This document shows positions 1-5,807 of a stretch of DNA of 9,086 bases, in pieces. The notes beneath the pieces were generated by a model that saw only the letters and a program-made list of their open reading frames with translations, did no database searches and had not been told where the DNA came from. The first letter of the stretch is position 1. The number at the start of each line of letters is the position of its first letter. The stretch is from Phycisphaerales bacterium UBA4658 (GTDB lineage Bacteria > Planctomycetota > Phycisphaerae > Phycisphaerales > UBA1924), in contig DHLW01000115.1 in assembly GCA_002405485.1 (NCBI GenBank), forward strand, positions 1 to 9,086. The letters run 5' to 3'. A program made the translations under genes and the position numbers.

Positions 1-90
1 CCTCGCGGCGGGCGCGTGAGGGGCACACTCCGCCCTGCGCCGAACCGTCCATCGCAGCCGGGCTGCACGTGTGCCGCCCCCCCACCCCCA

Positions 91-114
91 CCACAGCCCC
101 AGCCACAGCCCCAG
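91..114. repeat. Two tandem copies of a 12-bp unit, CCACAGCCCCAG
   Basis: Two perfect adjacent copies (91-102 and 103-114) are seen in a C-rich stretch at the left edge. Read in the frame of the following gene from an upstream GTG at 69, they give a low-complexity Thr/Ala/Pro string. That argues against translation beginning at 69. No function is apparent. Confidence 0.6.
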
Positions 115-152
115 CCCTCCGCAACTGGTCGCCGCTTGATCCCAATACCCTG

Positions 153-680
153 ATGATGAGCGTCGCGCCCGCCATGTCCGTGCCCATGTCAGGATCGGCC
201 AATCCTCCAGCCACGCCGCCGACGTCCCCTGCGGACGCTCGGCGTCGCCCCCATCCAAAGGGCGTGGTGGATCGGGAGACCCGCATCAACCGCCTCCGCG
301 CTCTGGCGGTGCTGATGGATAGCTCCATCCGTGTTCCGGGTCTGAAGTTTCGCATCGGCATCGATCCGCTCATCGGGCTGGTGCCGGGAGTGGGCGACAT
401 CATCACCACGGGCATCTCGGCGTACATCATCTACCAGGGGTACAAGCTCGGCGCCAGCCGCGGAACCATCCTGAAGATGATCGGCAACACCCTGCTCGAC
501 GGGCTGCTCGGTGAGATCCCGGTCGCCGGCGATCTCTTCGACTTTGCATTCAAGGCCAACCTTCGGAACCTTCGGCTTCTGGGCATTGACACCAAGGGCG
601 TCCAGATCGAGATCGACCCCGCCGCACCTTTCCGAGAAGGTCCACGATCACCCGCGTCTCCGGGAGCCGGCGGGGCCTAG
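153..680 (+). CDS. DUF4112 domain protein (small membrane-associated protein of unknown function)
   Basis: The encoded protein carries the signature of the DUF4112 family: IDPLIGLVPGVGDIITTGIS, then a hydrophobic stretch with YIIYQGYKLG, then a second glycine/aspartate turn GLLGEIPVAGDLFDFAFKAN followed by RNLRLL. The two PGVGD and PVAGD turns, each leading into a hydrophobic helix, are characteristic and suggest a membrane-associated protein. The biochemical role of the family is not known to me. Several starts are possible: GTG 69, ATG 153 or 156, ATG 174, ATG 186. None has a clear Shine-Dalgarno site. I chose the first ATG because the GTG adds only low-complexity sequence; the conserved domain begins well after all of them. 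The gene converges on the membrane-protein gene on the other strand, and the two stop codons overlap at 677-680. The C-terminal tail is Pro/Gly/Ala-rich and not conserved in appearance. Confidence 0.8.
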   Translation: MMSVAPAMSVPMSGSANPPATPPTSPADARRRPHPKGVVDRETRINRLRALAVLMDSSIRVPGLKFRIGIDPLIGLVPGVGDIITTGISAYIIYQGYKLGASRGTILKMIGNTLLDGLLGEIPVAGDLFDFAFKANLRNLRLLGIDTKGVQIEIDPAAPFREGPRSPASPGAGGA

Positions 681-1804
681 TTTCCCTTCAATCGCCTCTT
701 GATGTCCGCGTGGCGCTCGCTCTCGGTTCTCACGAAGAACCGAAGGGTCTCCAGTCGCTGCTTGAGCGCTGCATCCCTGGTCACGAGCTCCCGCTTGGCA
801 TTCAGCGTCCACTTTCCGAAGTCGTCTTTCAAAGCAATGAGTTCTTCATTCGCCCGCTCTCCGAGTCGCGCGTAATCGCCCGCCGCGAATCCGCGACCCG
901 CCGCCCCGAACGTGTTGGTCCAGAGCACGCTCTGGTGGAATGCCTCCGACTCCGGCACGCCGGCCGCGACGAGCCTGCCCTTGAGTTCATCGATCGCCGA
1001 TCCGAGCCGCTTCGACACTCCCTCTGCGAGCGTTCTCATCGCCTGAACATCATCGATCCGCTTGCGCACATCGCGAAGATCGTGGGCCACCGGCTTGGAC
1101 AACACGGGAACGATCTCCTCGGCCTTGATCGCCAGAGCTTCGATCGCCGCCAGCAGTTCCTTCTCCAGCTCGGCCGTGACGGGCCTGATCGATGGATGCT
1201 CTTTAGGCGGTGTCGGCGCAGATGTCGGGCCACCACCCGGACGAACGATCGTCGAGTCGCCACCCGGCCCGGAGGGCAAGCCCGGCGCGGAGCGCGGCTG
1301 AACCGGTGTCGCCATCGGGGCCGGCTGCCCCAGCCCCGGCTGATTCTGGCGGGCGAGCTGGTCCTTCATCCGATGCACACCCTGATCCCCGGGACCACCC
1401 GAAGGCGCCGCGTTGGTCGCCGATGCACCGGCCCCGCTCTGAACGCTCGCACCCGTCGACGCATTGGCCAACCTGCGCTGGTCGGCAGACAGTCCGGCGT
1501 AACTCAGCCCCAACATCAATCCGGCAAACCCGAGCGTGATCGCCGCCGTGACGTTCGCCCACGCTCGACTCTTGCGCTCCGCCAGCCCTCCGACGACCCA
1601 GACCCAGAACCCGCCGTAGAGCACGGCCAGGATTACCGACCCGATCTGTCCGGGTCCGACGCCCTTGGCCGGAACGTACCCTGGCGGCGGCGTCTTCTGC
1701 CACAGCAGCACGCCCAGAACCAGCAGCGCGACCCAGAGAACGATCGCCAGCGGCACGACGACGAATCCTCGACGAGCGCGAGCGTTCATGCCATCAGTTC
1801 GCAT
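677..1804 (-). CDS. Unrecognised membrane protein: three N-terminal TM helices, Pro/Gly-rich linker, C-terminal helical domain
   Basis: I do not recognise this family. From the start at 1804 the protein has 375 residues. Three hydrophobic segments lie at about 13-35, 54-75 and 85-105. A low-complexity linker rich in Gly, Ala, Pro and Ser spans about 115-207. A charged, mostly alpha-helical domain without Cys follows (about 208-372, e.g. ELEKELLAAIEALAIKAEEI) and looks coiled-coil-like. The layout suggests a membrane anchor holding a helical domain on a flexible tether. I chose ATG 1804 because GGAG lies 6 bases before it. Alternatives are ATG 1789, which overlaps the end of a short frame in an ATGA, and an in-frame TTG at 1867. 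The gene follows thrS on the same strand with a gap under 100 bases and no visible terminator, so co-transcription is plausible. The usual thrS neighbours infC-rpmI-rplT are absent. Its stop overlaps that of the convergent DUF4112 gene. Confidence 0.7.
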   Translation of the reverse strand: MRTDGMNARARRGFVVVPLAIVLWVALLVLGVLLWQKTPPPGYVPAKGVGPGQIGSVILAVLYGGFWVWVVGGLAERKSRAWANVTAAITLGFAGLMLGLSYAGLSADQRRLANASTGASVQSGAGASATNAAPSGGPGDQGVHRMKDQLARQNQPGLGQPAPMATPVQPRSAPGLPSGPGGDSTIVRPGGGPTSAPTPPKEHPSIRPVTAELEKELLAAIEALAIKAEEIVPVLSKPVAHDLRDVRKRIDDVQAMRTLAEGVSKRLGSAIDELKGRLVAAGVPESEAFHQSVLWTNTFGAAGRGFAAGDYARLGERANEELIALKDDFGKWTLNAKRELVTRDAALKQRLETLRFFVRTESERHADIKRRLKGN

Positions 1805-1863
1805 GTCATTCTCCAAGACCGAGGCGCCCAGGGCGACGAGGGCGACCTGAGCATATCGCGCAT
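1786..1863 (-). CDS. Possible 25-codon short ORF between thrS and the membrane gene
   Basis: An ATG at 1863 is preceded by a strong Shine-Dalgarno sequence, GGAGGT (1871-1876), at a spacing of 7 bases. That is the best ribosome site in this part of the window. The frame runs 25 codons and ends in a TGA that overlaps the ATG at 1789 of the membrane gene as ATGA. This arrangement is typical of translational coupling. The peptide (starting MRDMLRSP) resembles nothing I know, and most of the frame overlaps the membrane gene's possible N-terminus. It could be a coupling leader, or the ribosome site could serve a longer form of the membrane protein. Low certainty that the peptide itself matters. 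Confidence 0.3.
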   Translation of the reverse strand: MRDMLRSPSSPWAPRSWRMTCELMA

Positions 1864-1898
1864 GCAACGGACCTCCGCAAGCGAGGGGCAGCCGGCAC

Positions 1899-4043
1899 TC
1901 ACGGCTTCACGCCAAGGTCCACGCGTTTCTCCGCGATCTCCTTGCGAATCCCCTCGACAAACGCCGCCAGCGGCATGCTACCTGCGTCCTTCTCCATTCC
2001 GCGCACGCGGACCGACACGGCTTTCTGCTCCGCGTCCCGGGGTCCGACCACCAGGAGGTACGGCACCTTCATGTCTGCCGCCACCTTGATCTTGCCTTGG
2101 ATGCGATCGTTCGAGAGATCCGCCGAGGCGCGAACGTTCGCCGCCTTCAGCGCTTCCAGCACGCTCTGCGCATAGGCGTCGCTCTTCTCGCTGATCGGGA
2201 GCACGCGGACCTGCTCGGGGCTGAGCCACGTCGGGAATGCCCCTGCAAAGTGCTCGATGAGCACGCCGCAGAACCGCTCCATGCTCCCAAAGGGGGCACG
2301 ATGAATCACGACCGGGCGATGCTGCGCGTTGTCCGGCCCGATGTAGCTGAGGTCGAAGCGGATCGCCATGTTATAGTCGATCTGGACCGTCCCGAGCTGC
2401 CACTCGCGCCCGATCACGTCCTTGACGACGAAGTCGATCTTCGGCCCGTAGAACGCGGCCTCGCCCGGCTCCTGGCTGAACTCAACGCCCAGCGACCTGG
2501 CCGCGGCGATGCACGCGGCCTCAGCCTTGTCCCAGTTCTCCTTGGTCCCGGTGTACTTGCCGGAGTCCGGATCACGGAGCCCCACGCGCACGCGATAGTC
2601 CTTCATGCCGAGAGTCGCGAAGATGGTCTTCACGAGCGACAGGCAGCCCTGCACCTCCGCCGGAACCTGGTCTTCGGTGCAGAAGAGGTGCGCGTCATCC
2701 TGGGTGAATCCGCGGACGCGGGTCATGCCGTTGAGCTCGCCCGACTGTTCCCAGCGGTACACGGTGCCGAACTCGGCGAGCCGCACGGGCATGTCGCGAT
2801 AGCTGTGCGGGGCGCTCGCGAAGATCTTGGCGTGGTGCGGGCAGTTCATGGGCTTGAGCATGAACCCGTTGATGAGCTGATCATCCGGCTTGATTCGGTC
2901 GGCAGAAATAGTCTCCTTGCCGGTCCGCTGATTGATCCCCGCCGCCAGCCGAGCGCTCACGCCCTCCACCCGGTTGAACATCTCGGCGCAGGAGCATCCC
3001 TGCTTGCTCAGCTCCTCGATCGCCTCGCGCTCGATGATCGGCGCGAACTGCGACTCCTTGTAGTACGGAAAGTGGCCGCTGGTCTTGTACAGCTCCAGCC
3101 GTCCGATGTGCGGCGTGAACACCTCGGTGTATCCCTGCTTTCGCAGCTCATCCGCGATGAACGCCTGCAACTCCTTCCGCACGATCGAGCCCGCCGGAGT
3201 CCAGAGGATCAGGCCCTGCCCGACGTCCTCATCGATGTGGAACAGCCGAAGCGCACGCCCGACCACCTTGTGATCGCGCTTCGACGCCTCCTCACGCTGC
3301 TGCAGGTACTGGTCGAGCTCGGCCTGCGTGGCGAACGCCGTGCCATACACGCGGGTGAGTCGATCCGACTTCTCGTCCCCATGCCAGTACGAACTCGCCA
3401 GCGACAGCACCTTGATGGCGCCGATCCGCCCGGTGCTCGGCACGTGCGGCCCGCGGCACAGATCCTCCCAGTTCTTTCCCGGCTCGCCGGTGGCGTAGAA
3501 CGTCAGCGCGGCATTCGCGTCCGCGGCGATCGCCCGCTGCGCATTGTCCACCTTGTACTTGTTCCCCTCGCGACTCAGCCGAGCAAGACACTCGTCTCGC
3601 CCCTGCTCATATCGGGTGAACTTCCGATCCTCCCCGATGATCTTCCGCATCTCCGACTCGATCGCCGCGAAGTCCGCCTCCTTCAGCGGGCGATTGTCCG
3701 GGAACCGGATGTCGTAGTAGAACTTGTCCTCCAGCGGCGGTCCGTACACGAGTTGGGCCTCGGGCACGATCCGCTGGATCGCCTCGGCCATCACGTGCGC
3801 CGCCGAGTGTCGAAGCAAGTACAACGCATCCGCATCCGGCTTCTTCTCACGGGTCTGCGCGGTCACGATCGACAGCGAGCAGTCCTTGTCCAGCACGGTC
3901 GACAGATCGCTCAGCACTCCATTGACCTTGCACCCGAGCGCGGCCTGCGCCAACCGAGGCCCGATCGCCTCCGCCACCTGGCGAGCGCTCACCGCGCCCG
4001 CAAACTCCTTGACCGACCCATCCGGCAATGTGATCCGCGGCAT
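1899..4043 (-). CDS. thrS: Threonyl-tRNA synthetase
   Basis: Class II synthetase that charges tRNA-Thr with threonine in the cytoplasm. In the 714-residue form the domains run in family order: TGS domain (about 1-62), editing domain with HSAAH (79-83) and DLCRGPH (Cys196, His200), then the catalytic core. The core has the zinc ligands Cys401 (in MKPMNC-like KPMNCPHH), His452 (QDDAH) and His581 (IHRAPFGSMERF), motif 2 around Arg430-Glu432 to Arg444, motif 3 at 586-598, and the anticodon-binding domain from about 610. It is longer than the E. coli enzyme (642). Much of the surplus is an insertion of roughly 50-60 residues (about 335-392, with Cys350 and Cys352) between the region after motif 1 and the zinc Cys. 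Start: ATG 4043, because the TGS domain begins there (MPRITLPDGS) and AGAAGGG lies about 10 bases upstream. An in-frame ATG at 4124 would add 27 unconserved residues and has no ribosome site. Upstream lies a Thr-rich leader with a terminator, so transcription attenuation is likely. Confidence 0.97.
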   Translation of the reverse strand: MPRITLPDGSVKEFAGAVSARQVAEAIGPRLAQAALGCKVNGVLSDLSTVLDKDCSLSIVTAQTREKKPDADALYLLRHSAAHVMAEAIQRIVPEAQLVYGPPLEDKFYYDIRFPDNRPLKEADFAAIESEMRKIIGEDRKFTRYEQGRDECLARLSREGNKYKVDNAQRAIAADANAALTFYATGEPGKNWEDLCRGPHVPSTGRIGAIKVLSLASSYWHGDEKSDRLTRVYGTAFATQAELDQYLQQREEASKRDHKVVGRALRLFHIDEDVGQGLILWTPAGSIVRKELQAFIADELRKQGYTEVFTPHIGRLELYKTSGHFPYYKESQFAPIIEREAIEELSKQGCSCAEMFNRVEGVSARLAAGINQRTGKETISADRIKPDDQLINGFMLKPMNCPHHAKIFASAPHSYRDMPVRLAEFGTVYRWEQSGELNGMTRVRGFTQDDAHLFCTEDQVPAEVQGCLSLVKTIFATLGMKDYRVRVGLRDPDSGKYTGTKENWDKAEAACIAAARSLGVEFSQEPGEAAFYGPKIDFVVKDVIGREWQLGTVQIDYNMAIRFDLSYIGPDNAQHRPVVIHRAPFGSMERFCGVLIEHFAGAFPTWLSPEQVRVLPISEKSDAYAQSVLEALKAANVRASADLSNDRIQGKIKVAADMKVPYLLVVGPRDAEQKAVSVRVRGMEKDAGSMPLAAFVEGIRKEIAEKRVDLGVKP

Positions 4044-4115
4044 GCTGACGATCCCTTCTTCAACCCTGGGCGGCACGCTGGTCCTCAGCGTCGCCGACGT
4101 AACCTCTTCAGGAGC

Positions 4116-4135
4116 GGGGCCCATCCTACGGCCCC
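4116..4135 (-). other. GC hairpin in the thrS leader, downstream of the terminator
   Basis: GGGGCC (4135-4130) can pair with GGCCCC (4121-4116) around an 8-base loop. On the minus strand the hairpin is preceded, not followed, by five T, so it is not itself a terminator for thrS. It lies between the attenuator terminator and the thrS ribosome site. It may stabilise the 5' end of a processed thrS message, or it may have no role. Confidence 0.4.
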
Positions 4136-4143
4136 AAAAAGCG

Positions 4144-4167
4144 AAAAAACCGGCCTCATCGTGCCGG
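4144..4167 (-). terminator. Rho-independent terminator between the beta-CASP gene and thrS
   Basis: CCGGC (4167-4163) pairs with GCCGG (4154-4150) around an 8-base loop, followed at once by six T (4149-4144). Two A-T pairs can extend the base past a bulged C. The stem is short but all G-C. It lies 117 bases after the stop of the beta-CASP gene and about 100 bases before the thrS ATG, so it can end the upstream transcript and also act as the terminator arm of an attenuator for thrS. Confidence 0.7.
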
Positions 4168-4199
4168 GTTCAGAGCGAATCCACTGATCGCCGCCCCGG

Positions 4200-4253
4200 C
4201 TAGGCCGTCGTCATCACCGTCGTGGTCGTCGTCATGGGGGCCGGGGCGAACAT
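4200..4253 (-). CDS. Thr-rich leader peptide in front of thrS
   Basis: The core is the 11-residue frame from ATG 4235 to TAG 4200: MTTTTTVMTTA, with seven Thr codons (six ACG, one ACC), five of them consecutive. An in-frame ATG at 4253 extends it to 17 residues (MFAPAPMTTTTTVMTTA). I give the longer form because initiation at 4235 would need the C-rich pairing arm itself as the ribosome landing site. Neither start has a good Shine-Dalgarno sequence, which is the main weakness. The frame begins 30 bases after the beta-CASP stop codon and is followed by a terminator and then thrS. Density of the cognate amino acid, position and downstream terminator together point to a regulatory peptide whose translation senses charged tRNA-Thr. 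An overlapping frame from ATG 4260 reads as Asp/His-rich and could compete. Confidence 0.65.
   Translation of the reverse strand: MFAPAPMTTTTTVMTTA
4206..4235. repeat. 9-bp direct repeat CGTCGTCAT, 21 bp apart
   Basis: Perfect copies lie at 4206-4214 and 4227-4235 (plus strand). Their 21-bp spacing equals two helical turns, which would fit a protein operator. The repeat falls wholly inside the Thr-codon run of the leader frame, where each copy reads as ATGACGACG (Met-Thr-Thr) on the minus strand. The simplest reading is therefore repeated Thr codons, perhaps grown by slippage. Confidence 0.5.
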
Positions 4254-4263
4254 GGTCCATGTT
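4249..4263. repeat. 15-bp palindrome AACATGGTCCATGTT
   Basis: A perfect inverted repeat of 7 bp around one central base. It lies about 20 bases after the beta-CASP stop codon and abuts arm A of the attenuator. It contains the longer leader start codon (ATG 4253) and an alternative ATG 4260. As RNA it can form a 5-bp stem with a 5-base loop that would hide both start codons. As DNA it has the form of a dimeric-repressor operator. Either role is inference. Confidence 0.45.
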
Positions 4264-4283
4264 AGGCCCGCTCGATGCCGTAG

Positions 4284-5807
4284 TCACGACACAACCGGCT
4301 GCTCGCACTCCAGCTTCAGCTGCTCGCCGATCCGTGTCGCAAGCTTGGCGCGGGTCTCGCGCTCGCCGTGGTTCAGGATGACCCGCTCCGGCCGATCCTT
4401 GATCCCGCCCAGCCATTCGATCAGCCCCGTTCGGTCGGCGTGCCCGCTCACCCCGCGGATCACCTTGACGCGGCACCGAACCTCCTGCTCCTCCTCGTTC
4501 AGCACAACCGTCGGATATCCCCGCGCCAGATCACCTGCGGGGGTTCCGCTCGGCTGGTGCCCGATGAGCAGCACGAGCGCGTCCTCCCTGTGCAGCGTGT
4601 GCGTCAGATGCTCCACGACCGGCCCGCCATGACAGAACCCGCTCCCCGCCACGATGATGCCCCCGCCGCGCAGGCGATTCAGACGTCGCGAGTCCTCTCG
4701 CCCCTCCACATACACAAGCTCATCAAAGTGCGTCGGCCACTTGCCGGCGGCAAGCATCCGACGCGAGGACTCATCCAGCAAGTCCGGATGCCGGGCATAG
4801 GCCTCGCTCGCGGCGACGGCCATCTTGGAATCGAGATACACGGGCAAACCGCCGAGCAGCCCATCTCGGCTGAGCTGTCCCAGTCGATACAGCAACTGCT
4901 GGGCGCGCCCGAGGGTGAACGTCGGCACCACAACGCGAAACTGCTCGCGTCGCGCGGCGTCGGCGATCCCCGCCAGCTCCTGCATCGTCTCCTGCACCTT
5001 CGGATGGTCACGGTCGCCGTAGGTGCTTTCCATCACCACCACGTCGGCCCGCTCCGGACTCCTGGGAGGCGCAAGCAGCGGCGCACCCTTTGGCCCAAGG
5101 TCCCCGCTGAACACGATCACCCGCTCGTGGCGACCCTCGCCGAGAGTCAGCTCCACGCTCGCCGATCCGATCACGTGCCCGGCGTCCAGCAGCCGCAGCC
5201 GAACGCCCGAGGCGATCTCGACCGGAACGCCATACCCCACGCTCTCGACTCGCCGGAGAATGGCATCCACCTCGAACGAGTCATAGAGCCGCACCGGCCC
5301 ATCCTCGGGCTCGATTCCCGGCTGCCACGGCGTGTCCGCCCAGACCTTCTCGACACGAACGCGCTCGCCCCCGTATCCGCGTCGCCGACCGCGCTCCACG
5401 CCCCGACCATCTGCCCTGCGCACCCCAAGTCCGCTCCGCCGAAGCACCCGCTCGGCGTGCTCCGTCACCCGGATCGCCTGCACCCGGGCCGACCCGTGCA
5501 GCACCGCCCCCAGCAACTCGTGCGTCGGCTTGGTCGCCCACACCTTGCCGTGAAACCCAAGCCGGGGCAACATGGGCAGCCGGCCGCAGTGATCCAGATG
5601 CGCATGGGTCACCACCACCGCATCGATCGAGCGTGCGTCAAGGCCCGGCGGCACAAGGTTCTTCCGCTCGACCTCTTCCGCCCCCTGGATCATCCCGAAG
5701 TCCACCAGAACCCGGGCTCGCCCATGTTCCACCAGGGCGCACGAGCCCGTGACCTCACCCGCCGCTCCGAAGAAAGTGATCCGGTCGTCAATCACGATTG
5801 GGATCAT
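4284..5807 (-). CDS. Beta-CASP metallo-beta-lactamase-fold protein, probable RNase (CPSF73/TTHA0252-like)
   Basis: The 507-residue protein has the full motif set of the beta-CASP nuclease family. Motif 2 is THAHLDHCG (His68, His70, Asp72, His73), motif 3 is His211 in DAGHVIGSA, and motif 4 is Asp236 in FSGDLG. Beta-CASP motif A is Glu260 in ESTYGDRDH, motif B is His456 in SGHAD, and motif C is His480 in LNHGE. By family knowledge these residues bind two zinc ions and cleave RNA in the cytoplasm; all are intact. An unusual Arg/Gly-rich stretch (about 121-150) sits in the lactamase part. I chose ATG 5807 because the conserved fold starts right there (ITFFGAAGEVTGS); earlier in-frame starts lie within the transporter gene. 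The start overlaps the transporter's end by 20 bases, so translation is probably coupled. A Thr-rich leader, terminator and thrS follow. The RNA substrate is unknown. It is not a standard RNase J, since it lacks that family's longer C-terminal architecture. Confidence 0.9.
   Translation of the reverse strand: MIPIVIDDRITFFGAAGEVTGSCALVEHGRARVLVDFGMIQGAEEVERKNLVPPGLDARSIDAVVVTHAHLDHCGRLPMLPRLGFHGKVWATKPTHELLGAVLHGSARVQAIRVTEHAERVLRRSGLGVRRADGRGVERGRRRGYGGERVRVEKVWADTPWQPGIEPEDGPVRLYDSFEVDAILRRVESVGYGVPVEIASGVRLRLLDAGHVIGSASVELTLGEGRHERVIVFSGDLGPKGAPLLAPPRSPERADVVVMESTYGDRDHPKVQETMQELAGIADAARREQFRVVVPTFTLGRAQQLLYRLGQLSRDGLLGGLPVYLDSKMAVAASEAYARHPDLLDESSRRMLAAGKWPTHFDELVYVEGREDSRRLNRLRGGGIIVAGSGFCHGGPVVEHLTHTLHREDALVLLIGHQPSGTPAGDLARGYPTVVLNEEEQEVRCRVKVIRGVSGHADRTGLIEWLGGIKDRPERVILNHGERETRAKLATRIGEQLKLECEQPVVS

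Larger units (their letters stand above)
4144..4248 (-). promoter_or_regulatory. Candidate threonine-responsive transcription attenuator of thrS
   Basis: Four pairing segments are seen in transcript order. A is CGCCCCGGC (4248-4240), B is GCCGGGGCG (4200-4192), C is CCCGGC (4168-4163), and D is GCCGG (4154-4150) plus six U. A:B pairs over 9 bp, B:C over 6 bp, and C:D over 5 bp as the terminator. B cannot pair with A and C at once, nor C with B and D at once. The Thr codons (4232-4206) lie between A and B, and the UAG stop (4202-4200) runs into B. Inferred logic: a ribosome stalled on the first five Thr codons masks A, so B pairs with C and thrS is transcribed. A ribosome that reaches the stop masks B, so the terminator forms. 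Without translation A:B forms and the terminator also wins. This is the scheme known from the E. coli thr, trp and pheST (pheM) leaders. No T-box consensus was seen. No promoter was identified, and it may lie inside the upstream gene. Confidence 0.72.

Noticed and set aside
1..52. Possible gene fragment at the left edge (minus-strand ATG at 52 or a plus-strand tail ending at 19)
   Set aside because: Too short to support either reading, with no recognisable residues.
4044..4124. Longer thrS N-terminus from ATG 4124
   Set aside because: It adds 27 residues before the TGS domain, without a ribosome site, and begins inside the hairpin downstream of the terminator. ATG 4043 has a Shine-Dalgarno site and starts exactly at the conserved domain.
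2097..4187. Very long plus-strand open frame antisense to thrS
   Set aside because: High GC content opens long frames opposite real genes. The minus strand encodes an intact ThrRS, and the plus-strand translation is an Arg/His/Leu-rich shadow. The same holds for long antisense frames over the membrane, beta-CASP, transporter and sigma/anti-sigma genes.
4156..4260. Overlapping minus-strand frame from ATG 4260 with an Asp/His-rich stretch
   Set aside because: It reads the same trinucleotide repeats in another frame and matches no known protein. Its stop lies inside the terminator hairpin, so it makes a poorer leader for thrS than the Thr frame. It remains the main competitor for ribosome entry.
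4044..4283. T-box riboswitch before thrS
   Set aside because: Threonine-responsive T-boxes occur in Firmicutes, but the conserved T-box sequence is not seen here and the region is short. The Thr-codon leader explains the terminator better.
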